A stretch of DNA of 64,000 bases from Sphagnum compactum (Eukaryota; Bryophyta; Sphagnopsida; Sphagnales): NCBI GenBank assembly GCA_965153455.1, contig OZ234501.1:15612855-15676854 (forward strand), in the 5' to 3' direction. The position numbers and the translations under genes were made by a program. Below the pieces are notes generated by a model. It was not told the origin of the DNA and did no database searches. It saw only the letters and a program-made list of their open reading frames with translations. Numbering within the stretch: the first letter of the stretch is position 1; each line of letters opens with the position of its first letter. Positions 39,290 through 49,400 of the stretch are shown piece by piece.

Positions 39290-41020
39290 GTTTCTAAATA
39301 TTACAAGTATTGAGGTCTAAATTAGGCTCTCTGAGTTAGAATATAACAATTTTTTGGGCTTAATATGGTCACTAAGAGGCCTCACTCAATAGGTCATACG
39401 TTCTTAGGAAGAGCTATTGGTCCGGGCCAAAAATAGTGGCGACCAAGGACTCACAATCCAAGACAACAAAAGAATCGCCTAAGAGGGCAAACCACAACGG
39501 GAACATCAAGTTCCCAAACCCCCTCTTGTCGCAAGAAGCATATCAAATAAGGAAAGGGGAGGACCTCCTTCCACTTCCAAAAAGACAAAAGAATCACATA
39601 AGAGGTTGGCGAACCACGGTGGGGAACATCAAGTTCCCAAACCCCCTTGTTTTGGTTTGTTTGTTGGGCATTTTTGTCCGATTGTTGGGTGGTTTCGGTT
39701 TGTCATGGACCACCCATCCATAAGTACATGTACAAACCGGGGTCCAACCACTGCATGCATCGAGGGTAGAAAGGGGGAACTAAGGGGGACTGGACTGGAC
39801 TCCTCTTCATCGTACCTGTGACAACCATGCAAACAAGACTTCCCAACTATGGTCTACCTACTCACAACCATAGTCCGTCTACAAACCAGACTTCCCAACT
39901 ATGGTCTATACTACTCACAACCATAGTCCGTCTACAAACCAGACTTCCCAACTATGGTCGCTTCACCAGGGTACCTGGGCCTTACACCAGATAGCTTCAT
40001 CCGAGCAAAGGAGTCCCCAAAATAACCGCCCTTGGCTCCCACATACTCCTTGAAAGAACCGCCCTCAACTCCCACCCTCAAGGGCAGTTATTTTGAGGTC
40101 TCCCAGCTGTTTTTTTCAAATGCCCTGGATTTCTAAGACCCCAATATTGCTATAAATAGCACGCCCTCCCCTAACCCTGAAATTTTCTATTGGGTTATCG
40201 CAAATGCATGGACATGTGTGTTATTATGCGAGATCAATCAATGTGGTGCATTTTTGATAGTTGAGTACTTTCCAAGACTCGAAGAGTGACTCTTTTGTGA
40301 GATAGATCTTTTACAAGATCATTCTTTCTCTTGGGTTTTCTATTCACTTTAGTGTAGAGCGGCCCATCGTGAAGCACTAACCTATCACCAAGCACTTTGG
40401 CAAATCTTTCTCAATTCTTCTCCATTTTGAATGATTTAACATGTTAATGGAGCCCCTTCTCAAGCTCTACAAATCATCTTTGAAATGCAAAGCCAAAGGA
40501 GCAGCCAAAAAAGAGCAGTAAAGAAAATATGTTTCATTTTTCTTCACTTTTACCCCCTCCTTTTGCATCGGTGCATAAGTTTCCCATTTTTTCTGTTCAA
40601 ATTCAGTGATTTAAACTGCTTTGAAATCGACATCTTAAGCTTTACAAATCATCTTATAAATCTAAAGATAACAGAGTAATAATTAAGGATCTTTTGAGGG
40701 GATCAGAAATAAGCTATGAGCTGTTCCATTGAGAATTTTCTGTAAAATCAACCCCCCCAACTTTGGAGGGCCATAACTTTCTGGCCTCTATTTCATTTTT
40801 GCCAATTTTTAGTGTGATATATGCGCTAAGCGGAGAGCTCCATTAACTCTTTGGATACCATAAACAATGGGCCCTCCTGCAAAAACGGCGATCAAACCCT
40901 ACCTTAAATGATCGCTCATGGGCTATTCTACCCTAGTTGTTTGTTTCTTGATTTATTTTTTTGTTTAATGTGTGTTTGACATTTTGAACAAGCGGTGTGT
41001 CACACTACGACCTTGCCATT
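39290..41020. other. possible solo LTR or promoter-like region with internal duplications
   Basis: This stretch is less AT-rich and has a TATA-like CTATAAATAGCACGCCCTCC at about 40151, then a TTTTACAAGATC-type region. That layout resembles the U3-R part of a retrotransposon LTR, but no second copy or clear TG...CA ends were found. Inside it, a block with AACATCAAGTTCCCAAACCC occurs twice (about 39500 and 39627), and a 62-bp unit with GACTTCCCAACTATGGTC occurs about two and a half times (39838-39960). Confidence 0.3.
39838..39960. repeat. 62-bp tandem repeat, about 2.3 copies
   Basis: GACTTCCCAACTATGGTCTA, then ACTCACAACCATAGTCCG and TCTACAAACCA, repeats in tandem. Each unit also contains the inverted pair ACTATGGT and ACCATAGT, so single units could form small hairpins. 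Confidence 0.85.
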
Positions 41021-43850
41021 TACATTTAAAAGTATCTTAAGGCAAAAGAAAAATTATGAAAACTCAAATATTTCACCATGAAAACATATAATCTTCAAAA
41101 AATCCTCCTCTAAAAGAAACCAAAATCCTTCAAAATATTCTAACTCTATAACAAATCTCAAGTTTCAACACAGGCCAAATTATCATCTTTCAAAAGTCCT
41201 CATATAAAAATAGACCTATTACCTAGGGACCAAAGTCCCTTAAGCTACTACACTCTACAATGAATCTAAACACAATATCCTTGCCTTGGTAGGCAAGGCC
41301 AATAAATATATAGGATTCAAGCAATTGAAAAGAGGAGTTGGCGATGGTTAAAAATGGCGACCGCGCCTTTTTCCTTTGCAAGTTGTGCTTTGATTTTTGT
41401 TAAATTAAAGTCTTCGACTTCAATCTCCTTTCTTTTTGTTTCAAAATCATTGAATTCATTTATTTTGGTCATTTAAAAAAAAAAATTAGCTCATTGAAAG
41501 AAGGGTTCAAATTGAAACAACTCATTAGAAGACCAATAAACAAAACATTGCCCATCAAAGAACGAGTGCAATGGTATTTAGGGTAATGCCCAGCATTCCT
41601 CATGACAAATGGTGAAGCCCATGGGTTCTTGCTTTCAATTGGGTTTGCAATATTATGGAATAGCAAAAAAAACAAAACCATTTGCAATTTAGCCATTATT
41701 ACCTAATAGCCAGATTTGGCTAAAATCTTCCTAAGGATAATTATAGCCTTTTTTTCTCAGATCTTCCAAGTTTCTATGGATGATCACCACTTAGGTTACA
41801 TTAAAAAAAAACTCCTCAAAAAAACACTGAAGAATACATATTCAATTTGGTATAGAGATTTGAATGAAACTTGATTATTCTCAACCCAACCCAATTCAGT
41901 GTGCATTGTTTACCTACAATGAGGATGCGGCACAATTGAACATTATTTGTGATGCATGCCTGCTGCAGTGATGCTTCAGTGAAAGAAACTCCATATGGTT
42001 TTTGCCTGAACACAGCAGGTTCAGGCATCATCAGCCACGACTGCCAACTTCAAAGACATATTCCCAACTCCATCTCCATGTATGAGATACACTACTCCCA
42101 GAGTTAAAATCTGCAGCAACCAAATGTGAGCAAGATCCAACTGCAATCCAAAACAAATAAGAGGGACTACCAGAGTTCAATTCTGTATCCCATATCAGCC
42201 AAATGTGAGCAAGATCCAACCAGAAGGGATTATTGTAGCAACAAAATCACAGTGCTTTTGAAGTGACTATTCGCGTCATTTATACTGAAACCCTGGAGTT
42301 CAGTACAGCTAGGGAAACAGACCTGCATGAGTTGAAAGAACAAAACCGCTTGACAGACAATTTCCAATCAAGCCAATTTCCAATTGTGTACAATCTGATT
42401 CTTGAAGGACTTCCTTGTGGCAGTACAAGCAAAACCCCTGGAATCACCAAAAGTCTTGGAAATTGCATGCAATTGCTTAGTTCATGTACTTCATTTACAT
42501 AACACAGAATGGAGGCAGCTTATTACTGACCTGAAAGTGTCGGTAGTGAACCTCCAGAGAAGAACAAAACAAAAAGCTTAGTGTCTGTTTTCAAGGTTCA
42601 AATCTCAAGCACTTTTCTGACCTTAAATCTCACACCTCGTCCAATATAGATCTACTCCTTTGTCCTAACTGGTGCTATACAATTTGCACACAAGAAAGCT
42701 TTTGTTAGGACCCCTGCTGAGAACTAAAGTGAGAATCGGTAGCACAAATCAAAGGATTGGAAGATCCTGGTTTTGGGCAACTAGGGTGGAGCTCAGTGTT
42801 GAACTGCACAAACAGGTCCACTGATTTTAGCACATCAACAACTGGGGATGGAAAAGTTGTCCCACCAAAAAAGGTAATTGTGTACAGAAAAACACTGCAA
42901 ATGGGCAACTGTTTGCACCTGACAAAACTTTGACCCTTTGCAAGCAAACACATTGAACAAAACAGGATGCCATGGTAGAGCAATATCATATACACACACA
43001 ACACAAGTGGAGAAACAATAGCGCATTTCATGGACAAGGATAGATGTGAGGATGCCAAAAAAACAATCTGGTGTCCAAATTGATCAAAGAATCTGTATCC
43101 ACAGAAAGCAAGGTGAAAAAACTTTGAATACAAAGAGCACAAGCCTATCCATATAATACATTGGTCATATCTCAAGAAAGCTTGAGCTATTTCCTTAAAT
43201 GAACTTTTCTCTGAAAGATGTGTGCTCAGATTTGGTCCACCCTAAACCATCATGCCTAACAGGTATGACCACAGCATTGCCAAAGGTTCACAACATACCA
43301 TTCTTCATTCAGCCCACTGACAAGTTTGTCTATTTAGTCCTGCATCTTTAGTACACACATGTTTGGGAAAAGGAAAATTGTCATATTGAAGACAATGGAA
43401 CTGCAAGGCTTCTTCTTGCAAAAATCTGCCTTATGATTGAAAGAAGGTGCAGAATACACTCCCACATCAAGTGGTTGAATTAACCACAAAATTATCATAC
43501 TTTACAAAGACACCATGCATATTTGAGGTGTCTTTCCAATACTCTTTCGAAGTCAAAAAATTGTACATGCAAGGAACATATACTGCCTTTGACTCCTACA
43601 CTTCAAGAAAAGGTAAAAACTGGGCTGTGATCCTGAAGCCCTAGCCACCCAAATGAAAAAATCCATCAACACAATCCTTGCTGTACAAAACTAAGATTTA
43701 GAGTTTAGAACTTACTGTTTCCTACAATGAGCTTTTAGGTTTGTGGAGTCCCCATTTTGAGACAGAGAACACAAGCAAGAATCATGCTTTATGCACATCC
43801 ACTTCCAATAAGGTGAAGAGAAGTGAGATCCATCAAGACTTGAACATACA
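41021..43850. other. intergenic DNA and probable 3' flank of the coiled-coil gene
   Basis: No independent gene can be supported. From about 41830 to 43850 the sequence is less AT-rich, as expected for the 3' UTR and flank of the minus-strand gene ending at 43851. A block with CCAAATGTGAGCAAGATCCA occurs twice (about 42119 and 42200). A 156-codon minus-strand frame (42705-43175) has no recognised domain and is not called. Confidence 0.4.
41706..41803 (+). repeat. dispersed repeat copy, interrupted
   Basis: TAGCCAGATTTGGCTAAAAT and CTTCCTAAGGATAATTATAG are followed about 30 bases later by TTTCTATGGATGATCACCAC and TTAGGTTACATT. The copy appears partly duplicated or interrupted around the GGATGAT block. 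Confidence 0.55.
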
Positions 43851-45395
43851 TCATGGTGCAGCTGGTGGGTGGACCTCATAATCTTCCACAATATGGGTAA
43901 GTGCATTCTCAGCTTTGTTTCCCTGAATGTGCTCTTCAAGAAACTGTGACCGGATGTCTTGCACCCTGGCCTCTAAGAACGGATCTTGCTTAATGGCTGG
44001 ACCACCTTCAGTTCCCAGATTTGGTACCACTCTTTCCAAGTTTTCAAGTTCTGGTGGCAGATGGACCTTATCTTCCACAATATGAGCAAATGTGTACTCA
44101 GCTTTGTCTTTCTGTACATCCTCTCCAAGTAAGTGTGACTGTATATCCTGTACCCTGGCCTCTATGAAAGGATCTTGCTCCATGGCTGGAGGACCCAGAT
44201 TTGGGACCATCTTTTTCAAGTTCTTGAGCTCGAAGAGAGCATTGTCCCTCTCCTGTGCTAGCTGCAAAGCAATTTCCTCAAGTGCATGCTTCTCAGTTTC
44301 TGACCGAGCTTGTGACTTTACCACCTCCTGAAGCTTGGCAATTTCTTGCAAGGCAGAATCACGCTCTTGGGCTAGCTGCAAGGTCACTGTCTCTAGAGCT
44401 TCATTCTGCACCTTCAGCTGACCCACTTCTCTTTCAAGCATTTGTTCAATGCCTGCCATGCGTGTTGTCATCGTTTCAACTGCAGATTTGAGAGCCATTA
44501 CCTCTGACATAGCAACATCACGCTCCTCTGCAAGCTGCAGAGCCACTGTCTCAAGAGCTTGCTTCTCAGTAACTATCTGGGCATACTCCAAAGCTTTTCT
44601 TTTCATCTCCTCCACTTGGTTGACTGCAAGATCACGCTCCTCTGCAAGTTTCTCCATTGCTGTGACAACTGTGGGATCAAGATCTTGTGGGAGCACAAGA
44701 CTGGTCCGTTGCACCTTGTTGACATTGCCACTATCAACAAGCTCAATGACTGCTTTGATTGGAGAGACTGCAAACTCTGCAGGTTTTCCTTGCAACAGTC
44801 GGCTGGCCAAAAGCACTGAGTATGCAACCCCAACAGTTTGCAAAGCTTCAGGAGCCAGTGGCAAAAGCTCAAGAGAGGTCAAAACAGCACCAGATAGGAA
44901 CACTCCAACACTTGCTACACCTCCAAACAATGCAAGCTTTCCCAATCCATCCTTCCCCAAATGCTTCTTTGCTTCCTGCAATGCTTCCGATACCGTTGTC
45001 TTCCCATACTTCTTCTTCGCTGCTTGCAAAGCCTCCTTCATCTGTTGCGGGTTTCCATGGCCCAGCATCTGTGATGCTGTCAAACCCTTTCCGCTATGTA
45101 GGGTTTCATGACTTGTAGGAGTCATCTCCAGAGGTAGATTCAGTTCTGCTGGTTGCAGGGGCCTAACTTTTTCTTGCAGCACCGGGAACTCCTCCTGATA
45201 CGAAGACTTCACAATCCTTGCCTGTTGAGGGCGGCTACATCTTGCAACCTGTGAGGCCGAGACTGACAAATTGCAAGCTTGCGATGACAAAAGCCTTGAA
45301 GTCTGCAAATTTGCAGCAACTGACGATGATGACGATGCCAGACAGCCATGGCTTGAAGAAGCTGCTATCACTGCCTGTGCCATCCTCCTTTGCAC
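43851..45395 (-). CDS. plastid CAAD/CURT1-like membrane protein with repeated coiled-coil C-terminus (514 aa)
   Basis: A single uninterrupted frame. Residues 1-65 are Ser/Ala-rich and basic, typical of a chloroplast transit peptide. Residues about 117-150 (MKEALQAAKKKYGK onward) form an amphipathic basic helix. Two hydrophobic segments follow at about 154-178 (LALFGGVASVGVFLSGAVL) and 184-203, with a Leu-Pro-Leu turn between them. This matches the layout of the CAAD domain found in thylakoid-curvature CURT1 proteins; similarity is moderate, so that call is inference. Residues 243-400 are a coiled coil built from repeated modules of the form ALE-x3-LQLA-(E/Q)-ERD at about 280, 333 and 370. The C-terminus holds two tandem ~55-residue units (391-442 and 451-505) sharing VPNLG, QDPF, EARVQDI and HIVED. 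The alternative start MAQAV at residue 5 is the one conserved in the paralogue. The 5' UTR is spliced. Confidence 0.8.
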   Translation of the reverse strand: MQRRMAQAVIAASSSHGCLASSSSSVAANLQTSRLLSSQACNLSVSASQVARCSRPQQARIVKSSYQEEFPVLQEKVRPLQPAELNLPLEMTPTSHETLHSGKGLTASQMLGHGNPQQMKEALQAAKKKYGKTTVSEALQEAKKHLGKDGLGKLALFGGVASVGVFLSGAVLTSLELLPLAPEALQTVGVAYSVLLASRLLQGKPAEFAVSPIKAVIELVDSGNVNKVQRTSLVLPQDLDPTVVTAMEKLAEERDLAVNQVEEMKRKALEYAQIVTEKQALETVALQLAEERDVAMSEVMALKSAVETMTTRMAGIEQMLEREVGQLKVQNEALETVTLQLAQERDSALQEIAKLQEVVKSQARSETEKHALEEIALQLAQERDNALFELKNLKKMVPNLGPPAMEQDPFIEARVQDIQSHLLGEDVQKDKAEYTFAHIVEDKVHLPPELENLERVVPNLGTEGGPAIKQDPFLEARVQDIRSQFLEEHIQGNKAENALTHIVEDYEVHPPAAP

Positions 45396-46100
45396 ACCTC
45401 CTCCTCAGAAGAGGTTGGCAAGAGTGTAGTCTTACACTGAGAGAAGATTTCTGTTCACCAGCAAAAGATTTCAAAAAACATAGGTATTGAAGTTCTGTAA
45501 GTCCTCAGCCCTAGTCACAGTCAGGAAGCAACAAGAAAAGCAGATCCCGCAACTCTGCATGACATTCTTTCTTCCTCAAAAATGACTACGGATTTGAACG
45601 ATATACATTCCTTCCCAGCAGAGATATCTGAACTCGAGATCTAACGAAGAACTCGAGATCTAGCCATCAAATCCACACGTTGCGACATGGCAATCTTGCA
45701 TTGCTTTTCCGCAAAACGAGCGCAAAAATCCCCCTCCAAATCAAAACTTCGTTCAACAAATCCAGATACGAAGTCAAACACCATCGACAACCGAAGAAGC
45801 TGCAGAAACCGAGCGGCGAACGTAACGGTTTGCAAAACTAGCTCGAACTACATCTAACGCTGCCAACTAAACACGCAACAATAAGCACGACCAAAGTAGG
45901 AAAGAAAAAAAACACAAAGAAGAAGAAAAGCGAATCAACTTACCAGAGCAGAGCAGAACAGAAGCCTCTCAGAGCTTCAACTTGTGGCAGGTTCACGCAT
46001 TCCGAATTCCTCTGCTCTTTTCCAACTTCTCAGCCTCAGACAGACAGACAGAGAGAAGAAGAACCAAAAACACAGACCCCCAAAGAAAAAAAAAAAACTC
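45396..46100 (-). other. spliced 5' UTR of the coiled-coil gene
   Basis: On the minus strand a leader exon ending GCTCTGCTCTG at 45944 is followed by donor GTAAGTTGATTCGC. A matching acceptor GAGGACTTACAG precedes 45494. The same donor and acceptor contexts are conserved in the paralogue at 58511 and 58129, which is the evidence for a roughly 450-base UTR intron. The transcription start is probably near 46050-46100, upstream of an AG-rich stretch. Confidence 0.65.
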
Positions 46101-46330
46101 AAACCTCAAAAGGCAGGAGTGGAAGGGTAGGAGGTCGTCGGGTGGAGTAGTCGGGGGATAGCGAGCGGGAAGAAGAAAGGTGCACAGCAGCGATGGCGGA
46201 AACGCTGGCAACGGACGGCGAAATTCCCAAACTGCCCTCCGAAAAACAAGACCAACCCAAAAAGACGACTAAAATACAAACAAAAAAATTTCCAGCCAAG
46301 CTCCCCTCCCTCAACAAGACCTCAAGAATG

Positions 46331-46410
46331 TGGCCCCGGGTGGGATTCGAACTTCCAACCACTTGCTTTCCAGCCTCATCTCTTAACCACTAGGGTAGCT
46401 GCTAACCGCC
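46331..46410 (-). other. tRNA-like Pol III box pair (pseudo-tRNA or SINE head)
   Basis: Minus strand: an A-box-like TACCCTAGTGGTTAAGAG (about 46380-46397) is followed about 30 bases later by a B-box-like AGTTCGAATCC (46343-46353) and then CACCCGGGGCCACA. The T-loop is good, but the T stem does not pair properly and no matching 5' acceptor strand is present, so it is not a functional tRNA as read. The paralogous locus has the same arrangement at 58861-58935. Confidence 0.45.
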
Positions 46411-49400
46411 ATTGGCTACATGATCACAAATCCCAACAATTTTACTCTTTTTTCCCTATTTACTAACTCTCCTTTTTTTTCGCTTTTTTTTTTAAATTAT
46501 TTTTATTTTTTATTTTTTATTTTTTTAATAATTTTTGGGCCCAAAGTTCTTTCATTAGGCTACTACCATTCTTCATCCCACTATCCATTTTGGGGCTCAC
46601 TTTAATTAAATCACTCTTTTTCTCCATTGTGACTACACCTAAGGAATGGGGTGTTCTTGAAATAAGCCCACCCAACACAAAGGAGAACACCCAACCTCCA
46701 AGGGTGTTACTTACTTAACTTAAAGCACCAACACAAAAAAAAAAACAATTAAGAATATATAAATTTATTTTATTTTTATTTTTTGTGATACCTAACAAGT
46801 ATCATGAGGAAAAAAAAAGGGAGAAAAAAAAAAGGTAAGACATTTTTCAAAAAATGAAACTCTCTCCTTTTGTGAGGGAAAAATTCCACTTGATATTGTG
46901 CTCTCTAAAAACAATAGGAATTTTCTACCCCAAGGTTTTAAAAATTGGGGAAATTTTTCTTAGTGTACTTATTTTGAGGAGGAAAAAAAGCAATTTCATG
47001 AAGGCATGTGATATTATCCAGATTAGTGGGTACCCGTGACCTTTGGACACTGTGAAGTCCCCCGGTTTCTTTAAACCAAGAGACACATACAAAGGCGCAA
47101 AGCAGTTATTTTTATTTTTATTTTATTTATTTTTTGTGACGAAAATTCGTTGAAAAGTCCCCCATGAAAATATACATGGTGAAGTGAGCATTTTGGAAAA
47201 TTTTCAAAAAAAATAATAAATCGCCACATTTTCAAGAGGGGAAAAAAAAGAGTTTCTCATAAAAAAAAGATATTTCAGGCCAAGTGTCTCTCCGTCACCA
47301 TGACCCGCACCTGGCGCTGGAACATTTCAGGCCAGTTGCGACTCATTTCGGAACCTCGTTTCTATCAGCTACATCGATTGGTCGAAATAAACTATGTTTT
47401 CCCCATCTGGGTATATTTAGAGGCCGGCCGGTTCTGCCAAATCCCTTTCCCAAGCCCTGTCACAGACAGACAAGTGAATTAATATTATCCAGATTTATCC
47501 AAAGTCTATGGTTTCAAGCCATTTTTATGACATTATAATATTATGGAACATTCACTTTACTTGTACCATTATTTTTTATCTCTTAAGTACAAACTTTTTC
47601 AAACACCCTTTCAAAAACCTTCATCTCCTTTCAGGGATTTCTTTTGCAACGAATTTTTGTCATTTTGTGACGTATATATATATATATAGAAAAAATAATT
47701 GTCAAAAATGAAAAATACTTCTCCAAAATTGTCACAATTGCCTATAACATGAAAGGGTGCTTAATTAAGATTTTTTTTTACTTTCATATTCCCAATATTG
47801 CCAAATTTAACTAAATATTCTTGTGAATGGTTGCCACTTGAGTATCATAGCAAAATTGGGGGAAAAAAATGCATTCTCTCCTTTATCATTATCTTTGCCA
47901 TATGATCATAATTCTTTGTAAAGTTAAAATGATTGTATAAGTAAAATTTATAGACTAATTTAGCTTTACTTTTTTATCTTTTAAGTGTTTGGAAAAAAAA
48001 CCTTGTTTATTTCAAGGAAAATATTTTGGTGAAGGGATATGATATGTAGTGATTGTTCAAAAAAATTCATACCTTGTGTAGGGCAAAATTTGAGGGTGAG
48101 TTCATTAGTGATGTGCAAGCCTGATTTTGGTATTGTTCTTGCCCACATACTCTATGCCACAAAAATTGTCAATGCAGCCTTCAAAGAGTGGGGGCTTTAC
48201 CTTTTCCATAAATCTCACTATATAAACATAACATGTGCCTTGAAAACACAACACACCCTTGTGGGCCAAAGGAATAATTCCACAATATAATATGGCCTCC
48301 AAATTACATTACACAACTTCAAAGGTTCTTATGAAAAGTAAAATAGTTTAGTGAAAGGATGTGCATATTGTAATGTAAAGTTTATGTTGAGTCATTAAAG
48401 TTATTCCTAAAGTCAGGCAATTAGGGGGCGAGAACGGCCAGTTTTGGCAATAATAGGGCATCAACTCGTAACTGGGAATGAAATTTTACAAACAAAATAA
48501 CTGGAACCCAAAACTAGTTTCTCCACCAATATTGGTGGTAAACTGAGTTTCATCCCCTCTTTCCTTCTTCTTCCTGAGCGCCTCCACTACTGCTACATAT
48601 ATTTTTGGCTGCTCCCTCCTGTACAATTATTACTATACTTACTCTCGAACCTTGTTCATTAGATGTTGAGTTTCAGCATTTCATATTGAGATTTAATAAA
48701 AATTTCTTTACTTTGCAGCTACCACTGAAAGAGGGGAGAAGGGGTAAAAGCAGAGGGGATAGGGGGTGAAAGAGAGGGTGACTTTACAGATAACTTTAAT
48801 ATTGTTGGGAAATAACTTTCCCACTCTAAACTGCAGTCACATCCAATGTTAGGGCCTAGATTGCATCCTTCACACCTGCAAATAACACAAAGTGCCCTAC
48901 CACTAACCCTAATGCTAGCTAGTTATCATCACTACTCATGTAGCCTGTGACGTTGGCCCAAGTGTGAACACATTGAGGGCCCAACTTGATTTTTCCTTCC
49001 AAACCCAATTTTTGCAATTTATTTGAATTTTTGGAACAAAATCCAGTCAAAAATCAATATCTTCACACCCTAACTCTGGAAATTGTGAAACAAACTCTAT
49101 TACATCTGACTTGCTGAGGCTTTCCAACAACATCAAAAATGCTTCGAAATTCCAATACAGTTTTCAGTTTCAATTTTATTTAGTTTTCATTGAAAAAGTG
49201 GTTCAATAATCAATAGCTTCCACATCATAGCTCCAAACAATCTCAAACCAAGTCAATGCACCCGTGCTCATTGAGAGCTTTCTAAAGATACCAAGAGTGC
49301 GACATGAAGCACCGTGGTTTGGGAGATCTCAGAATAACAAAACAAAACAAACTATCTTGCTTCCTAGATAGATATTCACATTTACAAAGTTGTTTACAAC

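Noticed and set aside
42705-43175. 156-codon minus-strand frame downstream of the coiled-coil gene
   Set aside because: Hydrophobic, Cys/Phe-rich with no family resemblance. It lies where the 3' UTR of the minus-strand gene is expected.
44449-45118. Plus-strand frames of 119-220 codons opposite the coiled-coil gene
   Set aside because: They are shadows; the minus-strand frame is conserved with the paralogue and encodes the domain structure.
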